NCBI RefSeq assembly: GCF_041438805.1
Contig: NZ_CP109190.1
Coordinates: forward strand, 6,200,001 to 6,264,000
Length of the DNA: 64,000 bases
DNA from: Streptomyces sp. NBC_01707
GTDB taxonomy: Bacteria; Actinomycetota; Actinomycetes; Streptomycetales; Streptomycetaceae
Direction: 5' to 3'
Under the pieces are notes generated by a model, which worked only from the letters and a program-made list of their open reading frames with translations, did no database searches and was not told the origin of the DNA. Shown here in pieces: positions 58,068 through 64,000 of the stretch. The first letter of the stretch is position 1. Each line of letters begins with the position of its first letter. The position numbers were made by a program, and so were the translations under genes.

Positions 58068-58913
58068 CTACTGCCTTCGGTGGAGAGATGGAGAGCGATT
58101 GGCGAAAGTCGCCGTCTGGCTATGACAGGACGGGCATAAGTACCGAAGGTTCGTACGGCGGTTGTCCAGCCAGTCGCCGTTGATGTGGTCGATCTCCAGG
58201 ACGAGTCGTCTGCCCCGCCAGAGATCGCCGATGCCGCACGCAGCACACTCGTGCGGGACACCCAGATCATCAAGGGCGCGTCGCAGAAAAGAGGTTCTCG
58301 TCCGGGGTGCGGGTGGGGCCAGCCGTCTCAGTATGTCCATGGCGGACTTGCGGTACGGGGAAGAGGCTCCGAGGAAGTGGCCTTGGCCTGTGAAGTGGTC
58401 GGTTGAGACGCCGTGCGCTTCGATGCTCCGTTTCACGAGAGCGCGACCGGCACCGTTGTCGGCGAGGCCGAGGAGCTTGAGTGTGCCCGCGAGGCTCAGT
58501 GATTTCTCCACGGCTGACGCCAGCGTGGCCCGGTCCAGAACGCCGGCTCCGTAGCGGCGGCCACGAGTGAAATGCGAGGTGTCGATGTCGTATTGATCGA
58601 GCTTCTTGCGGATATGGCCGTACGGACTGTCCCGTGGTGGGAGGTCCATGTACTCCAGCATTTCTCGGATGCTGTGGGAGTGTGCCGCAGCCTCGGCGAG
58701 AAGCTCTTTCGAGTACGAGCGGCGTTCTCGCGTCGGCAGTGGTTCCTCGCGGAAATGGGACACATCTATGCCGTAGTGCCGCAGCCGTCGGTTCAGGTAG
58801 CTGCGCGATCCGCTGCCGAGCGTGGCGCCGAGTCTGCGCATCAGATCCACCATGCTGGATGACTCGGCGGCTGCCGCTGCCAATCGGTCGCGTGTGTAGG
58901 CGGGAGCGCTCAC
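58068..58913 (-). CDS. HNH endonuclease with three 49-residue repeats
   Basis: 281 residues. Three modules of exactly 49 residues (Y6-F54, Y67-F115, L126-F174) share a helical pattern and end in IDVSHF, IDTSHF or STDHF. A C-terminal HNH nuclease with zinc knuckles follows: C223/C226 (HECAACG), EIDHINGDWLDNRRTNLRYL with D242-H243 and the HNH Asn, and C260/C263 (CPSCHS). The modules are probably DNA-binding helix-turn-helix units. The GTG start overlaps the stop of a second such gene (GTGA), so the two are coupled. An unusual tRNA follows on the same strand. Confidence 0.85.
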   Translation of the reverse strand: MSAPAYTRDRLAAAAAESSSMVDLMRRLGATLGSGSRSYLNRRLRHYGIDVSHFREEPLPTRERRSYSKELLAEAAAHSHSIREMLEYMDLPPRDSPYGHIRKKLDQYDIDTSHFTRGRRYGAGVLDRATLASAVEKSLSLAGTLKLLGLADNGAGRALVKRSIEAHGVSTDHFTGQGHFLGASSPYRKSAMDILRRLAPPAPRTRTSFLRRALDDLGVPHECAACGIGDLWRGRRLVLEIDHINGDWLDNRRTNLRYLCPSCHSQTATFANRSPSLHRRQ

Positions 58914-59530
58914 GTCGCCCTCCGCTTCCGGCCGCGATATGTGTCCGTCGCAGAGTGGCAGTTGGGACAGAGGAGCTGCAGGTTTTCCGGTCGGTTGTCC
59001 CACCAGTTGCCGTTCCTGTGATCGACCTCGAGCCGCAGTGGTCTGTCGTTCCATACGGTGCCTGTGCCGCACTCCGTGCAGCGTTCCGGTATCCCGATCC
59101 GAAGGAGTTCTCGACGGAGCCGTGAGCCGGCGATCCGCCCGTCCTGTGGAGAGCCCAACCTGAGCAGGTTGCCGCGTGCGCCTCGGGGGCGGCCTCGGCG
59201 CATTACGAAGTGGGATACATCGATGCCCAGAGATGCGATCCGCCTGCTGATGTGCGTATGGCTGCCGCCCACTGGGCTGATCCCCAGCCGCTGCAGGACC
59301 TCCATGACCGAGGAAGAGGCTGCGACCGCCTCCCTCAGGGCCTCCTCCGTATAGCGCACCCATGTCTTCTGGAAGTGTGACGTGTCGATTTTCGCCGCTG
59401 CCATCTTCTGCCGCAGGTAGCGCCTGCTGCCCGCCGTGGGAGTGCCCCCACACCAGCGGACCGCTTCGTCGAAGTTGGCCACCTCACGTGCTGCCTCCTC
59501 GAGCAGCTCACGGGTGTATCGAACCGTCAT
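58910..59530 (-). CDS. HNH endonuclease with two 49-residue repeats
   Basis: 206 residues, the first of the two coupled genes. Two 49-residue modules (Y5-F53 and Y60-F108) end in IDTSHF and IDVSHF, and a C-terminal HNH domain follows: C151/C154 (CTECG), EVDHRNGNWWDNRPENLQLL with D170-H171, and C188/C191 (CPNCHS). The domain order equals that of the next gene but with one module fewer. The ATG at 59530 has a GGAGGCG site. HNH genes of this style occur in actinophages and homing elements (known); their target is unknown here. Confidence 0.85.
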   Translation of the reverse strand: MTVRYTRELLEEAAREVANFDEAVRWCGGTPTAGSRRYLRQKMAAAKIDTSHFQKTWVRYTEEALREAVAASSSVMEVLQRLGISPVGGSHTHISRRIASLGIDVSHFVMRRGRPRGARGNLLRLGSPQDGRIAGSRLRRELLRIGIPERCTECGTGTVWNDRPLRLEVDHRNGNWWDNRPENLQLLCPNCHSATDTYRGRKRRAT

Positions 59531-59623
59531 CGATCGCCTCCGTTCCCGACCGCACGTTCGCGGTCTCGTACGGAGCAACGAACCGTTTATCGGATGGTCA
59601 CGTCCGGAATACGGTGAGATGTG

Positions 59624-59665
59624 GAACGGCCCGCCCCGCTTCGGCTGAAGCGGGGCGGGCCGTTC
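59624..59665. terminator. Hairpin terminator before the MHS transporter
   Basis: An 18-bp perfect stem beginning GAACGGCCCGCCCCGCTT with a six-base loop, 27 bases from the stop of the leftward MHS transporter gene. It would end that transcript ahead of the HNH genes. Confidence 0.85.
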
Positions 59666-59691
59666 CCGGGGACGGGGTCAGGGGTCAGGGG

Positions 59692-61188
59692 TCAGAACTT
59701 GGGCTCGGGAGTCTGGGCCGCGCACAGCTCCGCCGCCTCCTGCTCCGTCTCCACCGACGGGGGCGATCCGTCCAGCGGCCGCTGGGCGGTTTCCTTCATG
59801 CAGGCCACCGCGATCACGCCGACCAGGGCCGCCGCCATCGCGTAGTACGCCGGCATCAGGTTCGTACCGCTCCAACTGATCAGCGCGGTGATCACCAGCG
59901 GGGTCGTACCGCCGAAGAGCGAGGCCGAGAGGTTGTAGCCGACCGACAGGGAGCCGTAGCGGACCTGGGTGGGGAAGAGGGCCGGGAGGGCGGCGGACAT
60001 CGTGCCGAGCATGCAGACCAGGGAGAGGCCCAGCATCAGCATGCCGATCGTGATGGCCGGGATGCCGTCCTGGCGGATCAGCAGGAAGGAGGGGAGCGAC
60101 AGGCAGAGGAAACCCAGCATTCCCGCCATCAGCAGCGGCTTGCGGCCGAAGCGGTCGGAGAGCTTGCCGACCTGGCTGATGATCAGCATCAGGAAGATCA
60201 TGACGGCGAGCAGGACGAGCAGGCCGTGGGTCTCGCTGTAGCCGAGTTCGTCGGAGAGGTACGTCGGCATGTACGACAGCAGCATGTAGTCGGTGATGTT
60301 GTAAGCGCCGACGAGGCAGATGCAGAGGATCAGCGTCGGCCAGTACTGCCGGAAGATCTTCGCGAGGTCACCCTTGGCCGTGGTCTCGACGCTGTCGGCG
60401 GCCTCGGTGGCCTGGGCGTTGCCGCCCTCCAGTTTCTGGAAGGCCGGGGTCTCGTCGAGGCGCAGTCGGAGGTAGAGGCCGACCAGGCCGAGGGGGCCCG
60501 CGACGAGGAACGGGATGCGCCAGCCCCAGGACTCCATGGCGGGGGTGTCGAGGACGGCGGTGAGTGCGGTGACGAGGCCGGCCGCGCCGACGTATCCGGC
60601 CAGGGTGCCGAATTCGAGGAAGCTGCCGAAGTAGCCGCGGCGTTTGTCGGGGGCGTACTCGGCGATGAAGGTGGATGCGCCGCCGTACTCTCCGCCGGTG
60701 GAGAAGCCCTGGATCAGGCGGAAGAAGATCAGCAGGGCGGGTGCCCAGAGGCCGATCGAGGCGTGGGACGGGATGACGCCGATGGCGAAGGTGCCGACCG
60801 CCATCATGATCATGGTGAGGGCGAGGACCTTCTTGCGGCCGATCCGGTCGCCCATGGGGCCGAAGAACATTCCGCCCAGCGGGCGCACCAGGAAGGCGAC
60901 CGCGAAGGTGGCGAACGAGGAGAGCAGCTGGGTGGTGTTGTTCCCGGACGGGAAGAAGACGTGCCCGAGGGTGACGGCCAGGTAGGAGTAGATGCCGAAG
61001 TCGAACCACTCCATGGCGTTGCCGAGGGAGGCCGCCTTCACCGCCCGCTTGACTGCCTGGTCGTCGGTGACGGTGATGTCGGACCGGCGCAGCCTGGGGT
61101 TCTTCCGTTGCCGGATGGCGCGGAAGAGGGTGGGGTGGCGTTTGACCGCTTCGGGGTCGGCCACCTGCTGAAGGTCGGAGGCCGCCAT
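59692..61188 (-). CDS. MFS transporter, metabolite:H+ symporter (ProP/ShiA-like)
   Basis: 498 residues, 12 helices, MHS branch of the MFS. Hallmarks: AASLGNAMEWFDFGIYSYLA (helix 1), GGMFFGPMGDRIGRKKVLAL (loop 2-3), FFRLIQGFSTGGEYGGASTF and the second-half LSDRFGRKPLLMAG. This branch takes up proline, betaine, shikimate, citrate or alpha-ketoglutarate with protons; the longer C-terminus (RPLDGSPPSVETEQEA) suggests a ProP-like protein. ATG 61188. No regulator lies next to it. Confidence 0.88.
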   Translation of the reverse strand: MAASDLQQVADPEAVKRHPTLFRAIRQRKNPRLRRSDITVTDDQAVKRAVKAASLGNAMEWFDFGIYSYLAVTLGHVFFPSGNNTTQLLSSFATFAVAFLVRPLGGMFFGPMGDRIGRKKVLALTMIMMAVGTFAIGVIPSHASIGLWAPALLIFFRLIQGFSTGGEYGGASTFIAEYAPDKRRGYFGSFLEFGTLAGYVGAAGLVTALTAVLDTPAMESWGWRIPFLVAGPLGLVGLYLRLRLDETPAFQKLEGGNAQATEAADSVETTAKGDLAKIFRQYWPTLILCICLVGAYNITDYMLLSYMPTYLSDELGYSETHGLLVLLAVMIFLMLIISQVGKLSDRFGRKPLLMAGMLGFLCLSLPSFLLIRQDGIPAITIGMLMLGLSLVCMLGTMSAALPALFPTQVRYGSLSVGYNLSASLFGGTTPLVITALISWSGTNLMPAYYAMAAALVGVIAVACMKETAQRPLDGSPPSVETEQEAAELCAAQTPEPKF

Positions 61189-61300
61189 GGCCGGGTCCTT
61201 TCCTCGGTGGGTGTTCCAGGAAGGGCTTCTGCGCGGTCATGGCGGTCGCAAACCGATGGGGGGTGAAAGTGCGACGCCCGTCACATGGGCGTGGTGGTGG

Positions 61301-61768
61301 TCAGATGCCGAGGTCCTTGATGATCTTGGCTACGTGGCCGGTTGCCTTGACGTTGTAGAGGGCGCGTTCGACCTTGCCCTCCTCGTCGACGATGACCGTG
61401 GAGCGGATGACGCCCGTCACCGTTTTGCCGTAGAGCTTCTTCTCGCCGAATGCGCCGTAGGCCTGGAGGGTTTCCTTGGACGGGTCGCCGACCAGTGTGA
61501 CCTCGAGGTTTTCCTTCTCGCGGAACTTGGCGAGCTTCTCCGGCTTGTCGGGGGAGACGCCGATGACGTCGTATCCGGCGCCGGTCAGGAGCTCCAGGTT
61601 GTCCGTGAAGTCGCAGGCCTGCTTGGTGCAGCCGGGGGTGAGGGCGGCCGGGTAGAAGTAGACGATGACTTTGCGGCCCTTGTGGTCGGCGAGCGAGATG
61701 TCGTTGCCGTCGGCGTCGGGGAGGGTGAAGGCCGGGGCGGTGTCGCCGGGCTGGAGTCGCTCGCTCAT
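61301..61768 (-). CDS. bcp: Thioredoxin-dependent peroxiredoxin (Bcp/PrxQ)
   Basis: 155 residues, peroxiredoxin of the BCP/PrxQ type that reduces hydrogen and organic peroxides. The peroxidatic C47 and resolving C52 lie in ALTPGCTKQACDFTDN, the usual C-x4-C. The rest (VIGVSPDKPEKLAKFREKEN, VTGVIRSTVIVDEEGKVERA) is standard. The ATG at 61768 has a GAGGAG site. It is monocistronic or coupled to none, divergent from the DUF3618-like gene. Confidence 0.93.
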   Translation of the reverse strand: MSERLQPGDTAPAFTLPDADGNDISLADHKGRKVIVYFYPAALTPGCTKQACDFTDNLELLTGAGYDVIGVSPDKPEKLAKFREKENLEVTLVGDPSKETLQAYGAFGEKKLYGKTVTGVIRSTVIVDEEGKVERALYNVKATGHVAKIIKDLGI

Positions 61769-61895
61769 GGTTCTCCTCAGGGGCGTGTGGGGTGTACGGG
61801 ACCGAGCGTAATAGGGGTGCCGCCGGGTGTGCGGGCGGCTGAGCTGACAGACTGTCGATGAAGGTTTACCGGACGACGACCACGGAGGCGGCGCA

Positions 61896-62216
61896 GTGTC
61901 GGATGCCAGGACCCCTGCGCAGATCGAGGCGGACATCATCAGCAGGCGTGAGCAGCTTGCGGTGGTGCTCGATGAGATCGGGGTGCGGGTGCACCCGAAG
62001 ACGATCATCGGTGATGCGAAGGCCAAGGCTGTCGAGGCCGCGGACCGGACGGCCGGGCGGGCGTTTGTCGCGGTGAATCGGACGGTGTCCGATGTGAAGG
62101 CGCAGTTTGTGTCGGAGGATGGTGCGCCGCGTCTGGAGCGGGTGGTTCCGGTGGCGTTGCTGGCAGCGGGTGTGCTCGGGCTGGTCGTGGTGTCGGCGCG
62201 GCGGAAGAAGCGCTGA
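61896..62216 (+). CDS. DUF3618-like small membrane protein
   Basis: 106 residues, GTG start 61896 (MSDARTPAQIEADIISRREQ), with the DUF3618-type N-terminus (IEADIISRREQLAVVLDEIG), an amphipathic middle, one transmembrane helix near the C-terminus (VVPVALLAAGVLGLVVVSAR) and a basic end RRKKR. Such proteins are abundant in actinobacteria and membrane-attached; the role is unknown. It is followed by a GroES-like gene 54 bases on. Confidence 0.8.
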   Translation: MSDARTPAQIEADIISRREQLAVVLDEIGVRVHPKTIIGDAKAKAVEAADRTAGRAFVAVNRTVSDVKAQFVSEDGAPRLERVVPVALLAAGVLGLVVVSARRKKR

Positions 62217-62270
62217 GAAGGCTGACCCCGGGGGCGTGCGACGCGGCTGCGGACAGGTAGGTTTCGGGTC

Positions 62271-62609
62271 GTGAGCGAGAACACCGACGACAAGCTGCCC
62301 ATTCGCATGCTGCATGACCGTGTGCTGGTCCGGTCCGATACGCCCGAGGGCGAGCGGCGTTCGGGCGGCGGCATCCTGATTCCGGCGACGGCTGCGGTCG
62401 GTCGTCGACTGGCCTGGGCCGTGGTGGTCGCGGTCGGCCAGAACGTGCGGACGGTGGAGCCGGGCGACCGGGTGCTGTACGACCCCGAGGACCGTGCGGA
62501 GGTCGAGGTGCGCGGTGTGGCGTATGTGCTGATGCGGGAGCGGGATCTGCACGCGGTGGCTGCGGACCGGTTCGAGGGTTCGGTGGATTCGACCGGGTTG
62601 TATCTGTAG
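62271..62609 (+). CDS. GroES-like co-chaperone protein
   Basis: 112 residues with the GroES (Cpn10) beta-barrel fold: IRMLHDRVLVRSDTPEGERR, GGGILIPATAAVGRRLAWAV with the mobile-loop-like GGGILIP, VVAVGQNVRTVEPGDRVLYD, and a longer C-terminus than ordinary GroES. It is a stand-alone relative, not next to groEL. The start is GTG 62271. In Streptomyces a second GroES-like gene near bcp is common in my experience; its partner is unknown. Confidence 0.82.
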   Translation: MSENTDDKLPIRMLHDRVLVRSDTPEGERRSGGGILIPATAAVGRRLAWAVVVAVGQNVRTVEPGDRVLYDPEDRAEVEVRGVAYVLMRERDLHAVAADRFEGSVDSTGLYL

Positions 62610-62630
62610 CTCTCCCGATGTGCTCGAGAT

Positions 62631-62660
62631 AAGGCCTGGTGACAGCCGTCACCAGGCCTT
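62631..62660 (+). terminator. Hairpin terminator after the GroES-like gene
   Basis: A perfect 13-bp stem AAGGCCTGGTGAC with its partner, a four-base loop, then TTTT. It separates this gene from the riboswitch unit. Confidence 0.9.
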
Positions 62661-62687
62661 TTGCCTGTTCTTTGCTATGTTGGTGGG

Positions 62688-62736
62688 ACCCCGACGAGAC
62701 GCGCCGTACCGGGCTTTCGCAAAGACGACGCACCCG
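62688..62736 (+). promoter_or_regulatory. Probable guanidine-III (ykkC-III) riboswitch
   Basis: The sequence includes CCGACGAGACGCGCCGTACC followed by GGGCTTTCGCAAAG and ACGACGCACC. This closely resembles the conserved core of the ykkC-III motif (GACGAG, CGCGCCGUACC, then a hairpin and GACGxCGC). It ends 31 bases before the GTG of an SMR exporter of the guanidinium-exporting SugE/Gdx type, the usual setting. No covariance search was possible. Confidence 0.65.
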
Positions 62737-62767
62737 TGATGTCCGTGTGTCTGTCGGAGGTGCCGTC

Positions 62768-63088
62768 GTGGCGTGGGTTCTGCTTGTTGTCGCCGGTCTG
62801 CTGGAAGTGGGCTGGTCGATCGGGATGAAGTACACCGACGGGTTCACCCGGTTGTGGCCGAGTGTGTTCACCGGACTCGGGATCGTGGCCAGCATGGTGC
62901 TGCTGTCGCAGGCGGCGAAGTCGCTGCCGATCGGTACGGCGTACGGCGTGTGGGTCGGTATCGGTGCGGCGGGGGCGGCGGTGCTGGGCATGGTGGTGCT
63001 GCACGAGCCGGTGACCGCCGCCCGGGTCTTCTTCGTGTGTCTGCTGCTGGTGGCCGTGGTGGGCTTGAAGGCGACCTCGGGGCACTGA
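62768..63088 (+). CDS. sugE: SMR-family guanidinium exporter (Gdx/SugE)
   Basis: 106 residues with four helices, small multidrug resistance family. The helix 1 conserved Glu lies in VAGLLEVGWSIGMKYTDGFT (E13), which in the Gdx branch binds guanidinium and protons. Helix 3 has PIGTAYGVWVGIGAAGAAVL, typical of SugE. The GTG at 62768 has a GGAGG site. The upstream ykkC-III element supports guanidine as substrate. Family members work as antiparallel dimers. Confidence 0.9.
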   Translation: MAWVLLVVAGLLEVGWSIGMKYTDGFTRLWPSVFTGLGIVASMVLLSQAAKSLPIGTAYGVWVGIGAAGAAVLGMVVLHEPVTAARVFFVCLLLVAVVGLKATSGH

Positions 63089-63106
63089 GTCGTCGATCGG
63101 CCGGTT

Positions 63107-64000
63107 TCACGGCCGGTTCGGGGCCGGGAGCGGGTTCGGGACCGGGGTGGAGGCCGGGTCCCGGCGGGCGCCGCCGACGCCGCGCGGGAAGAAGTCGTCG
63201 AAGTCGCCGTTGTCCCCTCCGTCGGTGAATTCGCTGTCCGGCGGGCCGGTGGGTGTGTCCGGCGGGATGGCGGGTTCGATGTCGGTGGGCGGGATGGGCG
63301 GGATGGGCGGGTTGGCCGGGCTGCTCGGCTGCGTGTCCGACGGTGGAGCGAACGGGGTGTCGGTGTCGGTCGGTTCGGTGGCTTCGTCGGTCGGCAGGTA
63401 CGGTTCCTCGGCGCCTCTCTCGAGGGTGAGGTCGAAGTTCTGGACGCTGGTGCCCTGCAGCGCGGCGCCGGTGTACTGGGCCCAGGTCTGGGCGGGCGCG
63501 CCGCCGCCGTTGACCCGGGACAGGCCGAGTGCTCCGTACAGCGGTTCCTGCACCCCGGTGTCGGGGTCCTGGCCCATGACGGCGATGACGGTCGCGAGGT
63601 CGGGGGTGTAGCCGGCGAACCAGGCCGCCTTGTCCTCCTCGGCGGTGCCGGTCTTGCCGGCGGCGGGGCGGCCGGCGCCCTGGGCTGCGGTTCCCGAGCC
63701 GTTTTCGACGACGCTCTGCAGGATCGCGGTGGTGGTGTCGGCGGCTTCGCGGCTGACGGCCTGCTCGGTGCTCCGGTCGGGGAGGGTGAGGTCCTCGCCG
63801 TCCTTGCTGACCTTGTCGACGAGGGTGTACGCGGTGCGTCTGCCGTGGTTGGCGAGGGTCGCGTACGCCCCTGTCATGTCGAGGACGCTGGCGGTGGCGG
63901 TACCGAGCGCGATGGACGGCGATGCGGTGAGGTCGGGGGTGTTCTTGGGGATGCCGAGGTCGATGGCGGTCTGTTTGACGATGTCGGGGCCGACGTCCTC
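63107..64000 (-). CDS. Class A penicillin-binding protein, partial (N-terminal part outside window)
   Basis: C-terminal 297 residues of a transglycosylase/transpeptidase; the frame is open to base 64000. The KTG motif AAGKTGTAEEDKAAWFAGYT lies in the transpeptidase domain; the upstream SxxK and SxN motifs are outside the window. The tail (about 165-297) is Pro/Thr/Asp-rich with PNPPIPPIPPTDIEPAIPPD-like repeats, an exterior low-complexity end common in Streptomyces PBPs. It makes and cross-links peptidoglycan. It is convergent with the sugE gene. Confidence 0.9.
   Translation of the reverse strand, partial: EDVGPDIVKQTAIDLGIPKNTPDLTASPSIALGTATASVLDMTGAYATLANHGRRTAYTLVDKVSKDGEDLTLPDRSTEQAVSREAADTTTAILQSVVENGSGTAAQGAGRPAAGKTGTAEEDKAAWFAGYTPDLATVIAVMGQDPDTGVQEPLYGALGLSRVNGGGAPAQTWAQYTGAALQGTSVQNFDLTLERGAEEPYLPTDEATEPTDTDTPFAPPSDTQPSSPANPPIPPIPPTDIEPAIPPDTPTGPPDSEFTDGGDNGDFDDFFPRGVGGARRDPASTPVPNPLPAPNRP

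Overview
The window is a high-GC actinobacterial chromosome segment, almost certainly Streptomyces. The evidence is the very high GC, frequent GTG/TTG starts, ATGA/GTGA gene overlaps, an SsgA-like sporulation protein, DasR-type operators beside GlcNAc PTS genes and a CysO/Mec/CysM cysteine cluster. It looks like core chromosome with one decayed accessory patch at about 15.1-18.4 kb. Function calls come from motifs and gene order read by eye; no database search was run.

Layout. 1-2.8 kb: end of a sugar ABC transporter (two permeases) and a GH20 beta-N-acetylhexosaminidase. 3.1-7.9 kb: a tightly overlapped three-subunit xanthine-dehydrogenase-like molybdenum hydroxylase (FAD, 2Fe-2S, Mo), with an odd N-terminal extension on the 2Fe-2S subunit and no recognisable catalytic-glutamate loop in the Mo subunit. 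8-15.1 kb: a type VII-secretion-like cluster (WXG-type helical proteins, a mycosin protease, a lipoprotein) without any secretion ATPase in view. 15.1-18.4 kb: degraded genes, an acyltransferase, a divergent small-protein/GntR pair around a 34-bp palindrome, a tRNA-Cys-like gene and an imperfect copy of its 3' half. 18.6-25.7 kb: MFS exporter, Doc-toxin remnant, DEAD/DEAH helicase, IclR regulator, Lon-type secreted protease, second MFS exporter.

26-30.5 kb: ArsR-type regulator and a complete glycine-betaine/choline-type ABC transporter (permease, ATPase, permease, binding lipoprotein, all overlapping on the minus strand). 30.5-32.2 kb: Lrp/AsnC regulator divergent from hppD (tyrosine catabolism). 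32.5-43.7 kb: secreted protein, TPR protein, glycolate-oxidase-like flavoenzyme, SsgG-like sporulation protein, two RDD membrane proteins, M6 protease. 43.9-46.0 kb: pncA and pncB (NAD salvage). 46.0-50.9 kb: clpS, a DUF2017-like gene, an amino-acid permease, then mec, a 41-residue cysteine-containing leader ORF, cysO and cysM.

51.2-57.9 kb: membrane-anchored MazF/PemK-like protein, MBL-fold hydrolase, the GlcNAc PTS genes nagE2, nagE1 and nagF with three dre-like DasR sites, then rph, a lipoprotein and rdgB. 58-59.5 kb: an unusual tRNA directly downstream of two tandem HNH endonuclease genes built from exact 49-residue repeats; I consider this pair the most novel-looking item. 59.7-64 kb: MHS-family transporter, bcp, DUF3618-like and GroES-like small proteins, a probable guanidine-III riboswitch with an SMR (Gdx/SugE) exporter, and the C-terminal half of a class A penicillin-binding protein cut by the window end. 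The opening sugar transporter, the hexosaminidase and the nag PTS genes together make a GlcNAc/chitin-use theme.
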